Positions 25,220 through 32,753 of a stretch of 64,000 nt of DNA are shown piece by piece; the first letter of the stretch is position 1; every line of letters starts with the position of its first letter. Source of the stretch: Bradyrhizobium diazoefficiens (GTDB lineage Bacteria > Pseudomonadota > Alphaproteobacteria > Rhizobiales > Xanthobacteraceae); NCBI RefSeq assembly GCF_018131185.1, contig NZ_JAFCJE010000004.1, positions 372,001 through 436,000 on the forward strand, read 5' to 3'. The notes below the pieces were generated by a model, which saw only the letters and a program-made list of their open reading frames with translations, made no database searches and was not told the origin of the DNA. A program made the position numbers and the translations under genes.

Positions 25220-25990
25220 ATGACATCCAGCCGGTTCGAGCTCCGCGGCAAGGTCGCGGTCGTGACGGGAGGCAATGGCGGCATCGGGCTCGGCATGGCG
25301 CGCGGTCTCGCCGATGCCGGCGCCGACGTCGCCGTGGTCGGACGCAACGAGGCCAAGTCTCAAGCAGCAGTCGAAGATCTCAGGCAGCGCGGCGTCAAGG
25401 CGATCGCGGTTGCGACCGACGTTACGGACAGGGCAGCGATCGAAACCATGATTGCGCGCGTGGTAACGGATCTCGGCCGCATCGACATTCTCGTCAATAA
25501 CGCCGGCATGAGCATCCGCAAGCCGCCGCACGAGCTCGAGCTCGACGAGTGGAACAAGGTGATCAACACCAACCTCACCAGCGCCTTCCTGTGCTCGAAG
25601 CTCGCCTATCCGCACCTGAAGGCGTCCGGCAACGGCAAGGTGATCAACATCGGCTCGATGATGTCGATCTTCGGAGCGAGCTTTGCCACGGCCTATGCGG
25701 CGAGCAAGGGCGGCATCGTGCAGTACACGCGCGCCTGCGCCAATGCCTGGGCGCCCGACAACATCCAGGTCAACGCGATCCTCCCGGGCTGGATCGATAC
25801 CGACCTCACCCGCGGCGCGCGGCAGCAGGTCTCGGGATTGCACGAGCGGGTGCTGGCGCGCACGCCTGCGGGGCGCTGGGGCGACATCGACGATTTCGCC
25901 GGCATCGCCGTGTTCCTCGCCTCGCCCGCCTCGAACTTCGTCACGGGCACCGCGATCCCCGTCGATGGCGGCTTCTCGGTGATGGCCTGA
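25220..25990 (+). CDS. Short-chain dehydrogenase/reductase
   Basis: The 256-residue classical SDR has the cofactor loop TGGNGGIGLGMA (16-27), NNAG (93-96), and a catalytic tetrad Asn118, Ser146, Tyr159 and Lys163 (YAASK). Arg42 after the second strand (VVGRN) suggests NADP(H). The closest general types are gluconate/2-deoxygluconate or 3-oxoacyl reductase-like SDRs; the substrate is not readable. It follows the small membrane protein gene by 21 bp and ends at a two-way terminator shared with the converging barrel gene. Confidence 0.88.
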   Translation: MTSSRFELRGKVAVVTGGNGGIGLGMARGLADAGADVAVVGRNEAKSQAAVEDLRQRGVKAIAVATDVTDRAAIETMIARVVTDLGRIDILVNNAGMSIRKPPHELELDEWNKVINTNLTSAFLCSKLAYPHLKASGNGKVINIGSMMSIFGASFATAYAASKGGIVQYTRACANAWAPDNIQVNAILPGWIDTDLTRGARQQVSGLHERVLARTPAGRWGDIDDFAGIAVFLASPASNFVTGTAIPVDGGFSVMA

Positions 25991-26012
25991 GGCCGGCCTG
26001 CACAAGGCAAAA

Positions 26013-26043
26013 AAGAAGCCCCGGTCGAAGCCGGGGCTTTTGA
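26013..26043. terminator. Bidirectional Rho-independent terminator
   Basis: AAGCCCCGG (26016-26024) pairs with CCGGGGCTT (26031-26039). T residues follow on the plus side and an A-run precedes it, giving a T-run on the minus strand. It lies between the converging SDR and outer-membrane protein genes and can end both transcripts. Confidence 0.85.
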
Positions 26044-26091
26044 ATTTGGCCGTTCTTTTTTTGATCGTTGGTCGCGTTGCGTTCGACGTGC

Positions 26092-26856
26092 TCAGTAGCG
26101 GGCGATGGTCGGTGCGTCGAACTTGTAGCTCGCGCGCACGACCGCCCACTGGATATCGCGCGGCTTGGCGTCGAACGTGTAGTTGGTCGTGGTGCCGCCA
26201 AGCTGATAAGTCTGGCTGCCGAAAGCCGCGTAATTGTACTCGAGGCCCACGATCCAGTTGCGGGTGACGCCGTATTCCCAGCCAGCGCCGACCGTCCAGC
26301 CGTTGGCCCAGTGGGTCTGACCGCCCGAGCCTGCGGCGCCGACGGTGTCACTGACCGAGAGACGGTTGTTCACGCCAGCATAGCCGCCCTTGATGTAGAA
26401 GAGGTTGTTCTGCACGGCGAAGCCGGCACGGCCGACCACGGTCGCAAGCACGTTGGCACGCCAGGAGAACACGTCGTCACCGGCGCCGAACACGGTGTTG
26501 GTGAATGTGCCCTTGTTATCGAGGCCGGAGATCGTGCCTTCCATGCCGAACACGTAATTGTTGGCCTGCCAGTTGTAGCCGATCTGGGCGCCGCCCATGA
26601 TGCCCGAACTGCGCTGACGGAAACCTTCTCCCGGAGAGAGATCGCCGAAGCCGCCACTGTTGCCGTTGTTGATGAACTGCTCGTTGGTCCAGGCGCCACC
26701 GATGTGGCCGCCGACATAGAATCCGGTCCAGTTGAACAGCGGCTCGGCATAGGCCGGCGCCTTGGTGTAGCGCGCGCCGAGATCGGCGGCGGAAGCCGCA
26801 CCCGCCGAAACCAGAGCGGTCGTGCAGGCGAAGGCGGCGATCAATTTGTTACGCAT
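26092..26856 (-). CDS. Outer-membrane beta-barrel protein (second paralogue)
   Basis: The 254-residue protein has a signal peptide MRNKLIAAFACTTALVSAG with cleavage before ADLGARY, then LFNWTGFYVGGHIGGAW, and a barrel of alternating strands ending RASYKFDAPTIARY. The mature start ADLGAR...KAP...NWTGFYV is shared with the 23921 gene, so the two are paralogues 1.4 kb apart in opposite orientation. An AT-rich leader of about 70 bp precedes the start. A likely abundant outer-membrane structural protein; a specific ligand is not implied. Confidence 0.88.
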   Translation of the reverse strand: MRNKLIAAFACTTALVSAGAASAADLGARYTKAPAYAEPLFNWTGFYVGGHIGGAWTNEQFINNGNSGGFGDLSPGEGFRQRSSGIMGGAQIGYNWQANNYVFGMEGTISGLDNKGTFTNTVFGAGDDVFSWRANVLATVVGRAGFAVQNNLFYIKGGYAGVNNRLSVSDTVGAAGSGGQTHWANGWTVGAGWEYGVTRNWIVGLEYNYAAFGSQTYQLGGTTTNYTFDAKPRDIQWAVVRASYKFDAPTIARY

Positions 26857-27034
26857 GGTACAACCCCGTGTCCTTTGATGGGCGCAAGGTCACAGACGGG
26901 TGTTACTAAAATTGGAATCAACAAAGTTAACGCAGCGCAGGGGCCCGCGTCGGCCTGCAAATCCGTGAGCGCTGTTGCGCGCTGGCAACGCCGCACGCGC
27001 GATTTAACGCGAAATTATCCCTGTCGTCCCTGCG

Positions 27035-28282
27035 CTACGAAGTCGGTGCGGCCTTCGAATGCACGTGCTCGGGCCGCACGCCGAGCGCCAGCAGGCGCGC
27101 CGGGATGCCCTGGAGCCATGGCAGCGCGGTGATGAGGCGCACGATCAGCGGCACTTTGAGCGGCCGGTCGCCCGACTGCAACGCGCCGCTGATGATGTTG
27201 TTCTGCACGATCACCTGCATCCGCTGCGTCACCTTTACAGGGAACTCGCGGCGCCGCCTGATCGCATCGAGATCGGTCTCGGACGGACAGCCGTGCTGCA
27301 TCTTGTCGGCCAGCAGGTTGGCGGTCGCGACCGCATCCTGCACCGCGAGATTGACGCCGACGCCGCCGATCGGCGACATCGCATGCGCGGCGTCGCCGAT
27401 GCAGAGCAGGCCCGGCCGCGTCCAGCGCGCCAGGCGGTTGATTGCGACGGTCAGCAGCTTGACGTCGTCAAAGCTCTTCACCTCGGCGATGCCGCTCTTC
27501 AGGATCGGCGCCATGCGCACGACGTCGTCGAGCAGAGCCGATAGTCCCCTCGCCTTCACCGCATCAAATTGTCCCTTGGCGATGACGTAGGCGCATTGCC
27601 AATAGTCGCCGCGGTCGAAGGTGATCATCATCTTGCCGGGCTCGACGCGCGCGAACACGTTTTCGGTCTCGTCGGGTTTGCGGCCGGCGCGGAACCACAG
27701 CACGTCCATCGGCGCGCCGATCTCCTCGACGGCGAGGCCCGCGCGCTCGCGCACCGTCGAGTGCCGGCCGTCGCAGGCGATGGTGAGATCGGCTTCGATG
27801 TCGATGAGGCCGTCAGGCGTTTTCGCTCGCACGCCGGCGATCGCCTCGCCGCGGCGGATCAGATCGACCGCCTCCGTGCTCATCATCACCTCGAGCGAGG
27901 CAAAGCGCCGGCCGGCCTCGCGCAGGAAATTCAGGAAGTCCCATTGCGGCATGAATGCGATGAAAGGGTATCTTGTATGGAGCCGGCTGAGATCGGCGAT
28001 GCGCACCGGCGTGCCGCCGAACAGACCGTCCATCTTCTGCAGGCGCTGATGCGGCAGCTTCAGGAAGCCATCGATCAGGCCGAGCTCGTCCATGACTTGA
28101 AGCGTCGAGGGATGCACGGTATCGCCGCGGAAATCGCGGAAGAAATCCGCATGCTTCTCCAGCACCACGACCTCGATGCCCGCCCGCCCCAGGAGATAAC
28201 CGAGCATCATGCCGGCCGGCCCGCCGCCGACGATGCAGCAGCGGACCTTTTTCGTCCGATTCGATTGCTGGTCGAATGTCAT
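27035..28282 (-). CDS. FAD-dependent group A monooxygenase-type oxidoreductase
   Basis: The 415-residue protein has the FAD-binding loop CIVGGGPAGMMLGYLLGRAG (17-36), the DG motif ACDGRHSTVRERAG, and the GD motif LLCIGDAAHAMSPIGGVGVN, the three marks of the PHBH/UbiH-type class A flavoprotein monooxygenases. Such enzymes hydroxylate aromatic or quinone-like substrates with NAD(P)H and O2. The ATG at 28282 is chosen; the frame continues 38 codons upstream without a credible signal or domain. The substrate is unknown and neighbours give no pathway. Confidence 0.87.
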   Translation of the reverse strand: MTFDQQSNRTKKVRCCIVGGGPAGMMLGYLLGRAGIEVVVLEKHADFFRDFRGDTVHPSTLQVMDELGLIDGFLKLPHQRLQKMDGLFGGTPVRIADLSRLHTRYPFIAFMPQWDFLNFLREAGRRFASLEVMMSTEAVDLIRRGEAIAGVRAKTPDGLIDIEADLTIACDGRHSTVRERAGLAVEEIGAPMDVLWFRAGRKPDETENVFARVEPGKMMITFDRGDYWQCAYVIAKGQFDAVKARGLSALLDDVVRMAPILKSGIAEVKSFDDVKLLTVAINRLARWTRPGLLCIGDAAHAMSPIGGVGVNLAVQDAVATANLLADKMQHGCPSETDLDAIRRRREFPVKVTQRMQVIVQNNIISGALQSGDRPLKVPLIVRLITALPWLQGIPARLLALGVRPEHVHSKAAPTS

Positions 28283-28530
28283 TGCAGCCACGATCCGAGT
28301 GTCGATCAAGATGTGGCGGTCAATGTAACGCCGATTCAGGTGACCGGCTCCGAATTCGCATGCGGGACTTCGAACGCTGCCGGCAGCTCGGGTCACGCCG
28401 GCCGCCCCATCCCGGAATTAAGCCGCACCCCCTATTGTTATCAGGAGTTACGATCCGGAAGGGCATCAGAGGGAACGTTAAAGGTGGTAGGGGCCCGCTT
28501 GGCGCGGACCCATCCTGAATGGGAACTGGA

Positions 28531-28980
28531 CTATTTCTGATCTTCATTGCTGGTCCCGGTGCCCGGGCTGCCGATCGGCAATCCATTGGGCGCATGGCCG
28601 GCGCCAGCGTTCCGCGCGGCTTGCGCCGCTGACGGCGACGTGCCGTTCGCAGTCGGCGGCTGAACGTTCGGATTGCTCTGGCTCCTGTTGGTGTTGACGT
28701 TGGCGCCTGTGGTCGTGGCACGCGTCCCCATCCCCGAAGGGGCTGACGGCCCCGAACTGGCGCTGCTGGATGAGGTGCCCATTCCGGCCCCCGAGCTAGC
28801 CGCAGATCCCGCGCCTCCGGTACCTGTTCCGGCTGCGGCGCCGGCACTGGCACCGGCACCCGCACCGCCGCCACCTGCACCGCCGCTGCCTCCACCACCG
28901 GCACCCCCACCTCCCTGAGCATAAGCGGTCGTCGAAAGCGCAGCGCAGGCGAAAGCCACGAGGATGGACTTGCGGAACAT
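28531..28980 (-). CDS. Secreted glycine/alanine/serine-rich low-complexity protein
   Basis: The 149-residue protein has a signal peptide (MFRKSILVAFACAALSTTAYA, cleaved before QGGGG), then about 40 residues of Gly/Ala repeats, a Ser/Gly/Thr stretch, and an Asn/Pro-rich tail ending SNEDQK. AGGGAGA precedes the ATG at 28980; the longer upstream frame has no signal. The low complexity predicts a disordered envelope or surface protein. I do not recognise a family. It lies alone between the flavoprotein gene and a long gene-free stretch. Confidence 0.7.
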   Translation of the reverse strand: MFRKSILVAFACAALSTTAYAQGGGGAGGGGSGGAGGGGAGAGASAGAAAGTGTGGAGSAASSGAGMGTSSSSASSGPSAPSGMGTRATTTGANVNTNRSQSNPNVQPPTANGTSPSAAQAARNAGAGHAPNGLPIGSPGTGTSNEDQK

Positions 28981-29397
28981 GGATCGTCTCCCTGGTTTGG
29001 TGGACAATCGACAATCCAAGATACCGAGGGGTTGTTCCTGATCCTGCGGCGAATAGATGCCTGCTTCCCTCTGGGCTTCGCGAGGGGGCATTTGATAAGC
29101 GCGCAAGCTGCCTATCAGGCGCGTCGCATCCCTTGGTTCGCTCCAAGGGAAGTTGTCACTCCTCTCAGAGCAGTGCCGCCTTGAAGGGTCATCCCGATAT
29201 GAATCGGAAATGGAATACGAGGGTCGCCGACAATTGCTCCGAGACCACCTCTCAACGGTAGACGAGAGCACCAGGGGATCCCGTCAAAGAGTGCAACCAG
29301 GCCATCTTTCATGGCCCCCGTGCGCCCGCGGCGATCTGGAAGAGTAGATCATTGATTGAAAGTCTGACGTGAGTCCGCTTGGCGGTTCGCGGACAGC
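28981..29397. other. Gene-free stretch
   Basis: About 420 bp hold only short overlapping open frames (64-65 codons, near 29115-29347) on opposite strands, with no ribosome-binding sites or protein character. A minor hairpin, GTCCGC/GCGGAC, lies near 29373-29394. The left end must contain the promoter of the Gly-rich protein gene. Confidence 0.4.
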
Positions 29398-29425
29398 AAA
29401 ACTCCCGACGTGGACGCGTCGGGAG
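29398..29425 (-). terminator. Rho-independent terminator after the DUF2158 gene
   Basis: CTCCCGACG (29402-29410) pairs perfectly with CGTCGGGAG (29417-29425). On the minus strand the stem is followed by TTTT. It lies 29 bp past the stop of the 29454-29639 gene and marks that gene as its own short transcript. Confidence 0.8.
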
Positions 29426-29453
29426 AGAGACGATGGGTAGCTACGACACCGAG

Positions 29454-29639
29454 CTAGCCGGCATCGGCAGCGGCCCCTTCAATGACGGTGAGCATGTAGC
29501 TCGGAAATGTTGAAGAGCGCAGCTCGCCTTTAAGGGTGAACCACTGACAATCGATGTTTTCACCGCTGATCGCGTGGACGGTCATGAGGGGCCCGCCGGA
29601 TCGAAGGCGAACGCGGTAGCCAAGCTTAATATCTGGCAT
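29454..29639 (-). CDS. DUF2158 (YodC-like) small protein
   Basis: The 61-residue protein begins MPDIKLGYRVRLRSGGPLMTV and continues with a CQWF block (residues about 31-34), both hallmarks of DUF2158, a compact beta-rich domain of unknown function. GGAG stands 8 nt before the ATG at 29639, and a strong terminator follows. The region upstream is markedly AT-rich compared with its neighbours. An in-frame start 40 codons upstream has no supporting site. The function is unknown. Confidence 0.82.
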   Translation of the reverse strand: MPDIKLGYRVRLRSGGPLMTVHAISGENIDCQWFTLKGELRSSTFPSYMLTVIEGAAADAG

Positions 29640-29783
29640 GAGGAAAACTCCATTAATAGAAACAACCCAACATAACTTATGGTTGTATTCCATGCAACTT
29701 GGCTCGGGAGAGCCCCCGACTATGACTCGGCCAATCCACTTATCAGGGGCGCTGCACACCGCTGGCGACGAGGTTGCTGAGCC

Positions 29784-31298
29784 TCAATTGTTACTCCGGT
29801 TCGCGCTGCGAAAACTCTTGATCTCGGACACGCTGCCGTCGCGATAGGTCAGCTCCACCGAGACGGACTGCGTGCTTGGAGCGAGCTTCATGTAGAGCGG
29901 CATGCCGGCGCTGACCGCGCTGGGATCGCGCATGTCGCAAGGCGGCATCTTCAGAACCTGGTTGGGCACGGCGCTGTCGATGCCGATGCGCACCTCGCGG
30001 ATGGCGCAGCGATAGGACACGAGATGCGTGTAGTAGACGAGCAGGCCGTTGAACTCGCGGAACGACAGCCAGCTCGTCGCGGTCATGTCGAGGATCTTGC
30101 GCTGGTCGCGGATCAGCGCGGCCTCGGGATCGAACCGGATGGGGAACGGCCCCTGCATGTCGCCGGACTGATCGACATAGCGGACCTCGATGGTGCCGGC
30201 CTGTGCATCCGGCGGCAACTCGATCGACGGGTTGGGCATCCGCTTGCGCGTGCGCGGATCGAGCGTGTCGATGAAGCCGGTTTCGCGGAAATCGCCCTTG
30301 CCGGCCATGCGCCAGGAAATGCCGAGCGCGGGGTCGGCGAAGGAGAACACCACGCTCCAGCCGCCATTGTGCCGCGAGAAGCTCGCGATCGGCGCGTTGG
30401 TGGCCTCCTCCCTCGGCAGTTGCGGCACCGACACCGGCGGCAGCGCGGCGAGCTTCGTGGGCGGCGGATCGTCGGAACGCACGACGGCATCCTTGGCGAG
30501 GCCGCTGAGGAAGACGTCGTCGACCATCTGGTCGAAATAGACGGGCACCTGCCTGTGCTTCACGGTGTCGGCCATCTCGCTGACGGCCCGGCGGGTGCGC
30601 TGCGCCACCTGCACGAGGTTCTCGCCGGGCTTGAGCAGCTCCTTGGCGAAGGTGCGCGTGAACACCGAGTTGGGATTGGCGTCGTCGTTGGAGAGGCGAT
30701 CGAGCGCGGTCTGGCGGGGACCGGCCGAGAACACCGAGAACACGCCTTCGGGCAGTTGCGTCATCGGCGCAAGCCCGCCGCCTCCGGCGACGGCGCGGGT
30801 GCCCTTGCGCTCGAAAGGATTGTTGCGGCAGGCATCGAACACCAGGATCGACGTTCGCGCCTTCTTGTTCTGAAGGCGCTCGACGATGCGGTCGGCCAGG
30901 ATGGAGGCGTCGCGCACCAGTTCCTCCTGCCCTTCGGTCGCGGCCGGCACGTCGGTGGGCAGCAAATAGTTCTGGCCCGCGATCTCGAAGCCGTGGCCGG
31001 CGTAGAAGAAGAACGCGGTGTCGCCGGGCTCGATCGCCTTGTCGAAGGCGAGCAGCGTCTCGGAGAATTGCTGCCGGCTCTGGTTCTCGGCGACCATCAC
31101 CGAGAAGCCGAGCTGCTTCAGCGTGTCGCCCATGGTGCGGGCGTCGTTGACCGCCTTGAGCAGCTTCGGGACGTTCCTGTAGTCGTTGTTGCCGACGACG
31201 AGCGCGACACGCTTCTCGGCATGAGCGGGAGCTGCGAAGCCGCTCAGGCCCGCCACGAGGCCAAGGGCCGCCAGAATTCCGAAAAGCCGACGTGTCAT
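29784..31298 (-). CDS. Secreted caspase-like (peptidase C14) protein with a C-terminal beta-rich domain
   Basis: The 504-residue protein has a signal peptide (MTRRLFGILAALGLVAGLSG, cleavage near AHA-E28) and a caspase p20 domain beginning RVALVVGNNDY. The catalytic dyad is His102 (FYAGHGFEI) and Cys157 (VFDACRNNPF). The p20/p10 region ends near residue 265; residues 300-504 form a separate domain of unknown type, with paired strands and three cysteines near the end. The signal peptide places it in the periplasm or outside. It is divergent from the AraC-type regulator gene. Alpha-proteobacterial proteins of this type are known as metacaspase-like or orthocaspases; substrates are unknown. Confidence 0.87.
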   Translation of the reverse strand: MTRRLFGILAALGLVAGLSGFAAPAHAEKRVALVVGNNDYRNVPKLLKAVNDARTMGDTLKQLGFSVMVAENQSRQQFSETLLAFDKAIEPGDTAFFFYAGHGFEIAGQNYLLPTDVPAATEGQEELVRDASILADRIVERLQNKKARTSILVFDACRNNPFERKGTRAVAGGGGLAPMTQLPEGVFSVFSAGPRQTALDRLSNDDANPNSVFTRTFAKELLKPGENLVQVAQRTRRAVSEMADTVKHRQVPVYFDQMVDDVFLSGLAKDAVVRSDDPPPTKLAALPPVSVPQLPREEATNAPIASFSRHNGGWSVVFSFADPALGISWRMAGKGDFRETGFIDTLDPRTRKRMPNPSIELPPDAQAGTIEVRYVDQSGDMQGPFPIRFDPEAALIRDQRKILDMTATSWLSFREFNGLLVYYTHLVSYRCAIREVRIGIDSAVPNQVLKMPPCDMRDPSAVSAGMPLYMKLAPSTQSVSVELTYRDGSVSEIKSFRSANRSNN

Positions 31299-31493
31299 CG
31301 CAAGATTCCCGTTGCAGAACGGCCGCAGGCCGCATCCTTGGAACAGCAGCATGGAGCCCCTGCCGCTGTGTGATAGTCGGCCCAGGCGTAACGGGGGTTC
31401 AAGGGTCGGGGCTCCGGTTCATTGATCTGGCTATGGCAGATTCCCGCGGAATCTGCTCTTTCTAGGGCAATTGCTCTGCAAGCGGGGGCTGCC

Positions 31494-32453
31494 GTGTATC
31501 GCTGGTGTACCGACGAGGTCGAGCCGAATGATCGCTTCGACTATTGGCGCGAGGTGCGCTCCAAGGGGTTGTTCGGCGTCACCGCCGAACTCGAGCGCGA
31601 ACGGCGCGCGGACTTCTCCGGCGAATTCTCGCTACGGCAGCTCGGCGGCGCCGGCCTCGTCGAGCTGAAGGCCTCACCTTACACCGTGGAGCGCAGCGCG
31701 TCCGACATCGCCGACGCACCGGGCGACGCCATCTGCGTCTACCAGCAGCTCGGCAGCGGCGGCTGGTTCGGCGGCATGCGCGGAAACGACTTCGCGATCG
31801 CCAATGGCAGCTTCGCCACCAGCCATACCGACCTGCCCTATCGCACCGCGCCCTCGGGCGCCGGCGGCTTCCACCTGCGCGTCCTGAAGATCCCGCTCAG
31901 CAGCATCCCGGTGCAGGACAGACGCATGCGCGAGCTTTCGCCCCGGACGTTCGGCGATCCGACCCTTGCGCCCCTGCTCGGTGCCTGCTTTGCAGATCTC
32001 AATGAGGCCGCTGACGACGTCGCTCTCGACGCGACGTCCCTCGTCCAAGCCCTCGCCCATCTCGCCCTCATCGAGCGCGGCATCGTGCGGCCCGGCGGCC
32101 GGCGCGGACAGGCCGCGCTGCGGACTGCCCGGCTGTCGCAGGCCCGGCGCCTGATCGCGTACCACCTGCAAGACCCCGGTCTGGCGCCGGCGATGGTGGC
32201 TGATAAGCTCGGCGTGTCCGTGCGCCACCTGCACATGCTGTTCGAGACCGCGGAGAAGAGCTTCTCGCAGACCGTGACGGACGAACGCCTGAAACAAAGC
32301 CGCCGCCTGATGCGCGAGTCGCCCCAGCGGCTGATCGCCGACATCGCGGCCGCCTGCGGCTTCGAGAGCCTGGCGACCTATTACCGGGTCTTCAGCGCCG
32401 CCTACGGGATGGCCCCCGGCGACTTCCGGGCCCAGGGCTCGGATGGACGTTAG
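31494..32453 (+). CDS. AraC-family transcriptional regulator
   Basis: The protein has an N-terminal AraC-binding-like domain (about residues 1-170, with the DRFDYWREV start seen in FeaR/NphR-like regulators) and a C-terminal double helix-turn-helix: RRLIAYHLQDPGLAPAMVA then IADIAAACGFESLATYYRVF. The start is uncertain: a GTG at 31494 with GGGGG upstream gives a sensible N-terminus (319 residues), while an ATG at 31422 would add 24 residues. It is divergent from the caspase-like gene across less than 200 bp, so it may control that gene. A small GCCGCC/GGCGGC hairpin follows the stop. Confidence 0.85.
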   Translation: MYRWCTDEVEPNDRFDYWREVRSKGLFGVTAELERERRADFSGEFSLRQLGGAGLVELKASPYTVERSASDIADAPGDAICVYQQLGSGGWFGGMRGNDFAIANGSFATSHTDLPYRTAPSGAGGFHLRVLKIPLSSIPVQDRRMRELSPRTFGDPTLAPLLGACFADLNEAADDVALDATSLVQALAHLALIERGIVRPGGRRGQAALRTARLSQARRLIAYHLQDPGLAPAMVADKLGVSVRHLHMLFETAEKSFSQTVTDERLKQSRRLMRESPQRLIADIAAACGFESLATYYRVFSAAYGMAPGDFRAQGSDGR

Positions 32454-32524
32454 CCGCCGTTTTGGCGGCCCCGGCCGGAGCGCGCGGCTCGGTGGAAAAA
32501 CCCCAGTCGCGCCCGCTATTTGGT

Positions 32525-32541
32525 AAAAACCTCAGGTTTTT
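32525..32541. promoter_or_regulatory. Perfect 17-bp odd palindrome
   Basis: AAAAACCTCAGGTTTTT is symmetrical about its central C and lies 25 bp before the predicted promoter of the helicase gene. It could be an operator, or the end of the AraC gene transcript (a short stem plus T-run). Confidence 0.4.
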
Positions 32542-32565
32542 TAGGGTCTTCCCGCGCCCGCTCCA

Positions 32566-32593
32566 TTGACTTTGGCCGATTCCCGCCTATGTT
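32566..32593 (+). promoter_or_regulatory. Predicted sigma-70-type promoter of the DEAD-box helicase gene
   Basis: TTGACT (32566-32571) and TATGTT (32588-32593) are separated by 16 bp. Transcription from here would give a 5' leader of about 150 nt before the ATG at 32754. Long leaders are typical of cold-induced helicase mRNAs, but regulation has not been shown here. Confidence 0.5.
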
Positions 32594-32753
32594 CCGAGGC
32601 GACGCGGCTCAGATCGAAGAGCGATTCCTGAGCGTCGCGCTTTGTCCGCGTGAGTCAGCACCCCCAGCTTCTTTGAGAGCGCGCCGTTTCGGGGTGGAAC
32701 GCGACAGCCTTAATCACCCTCGATTCCGAACGGCGGTTTCGACCAGAGGCTCA

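Noticed and set aside
27035..28396. Longer flavoprotein start at 28396
   Set aside because: The extra 38 residues precede the FAD-binding strand by too much, have no signal or domain, and run through leader sequence.
29115..29347. Two overlapping short frames on opposite strands
   Set aside because: No ribosome-binding site, no hydrophobic or domain character, and they overlap each other.
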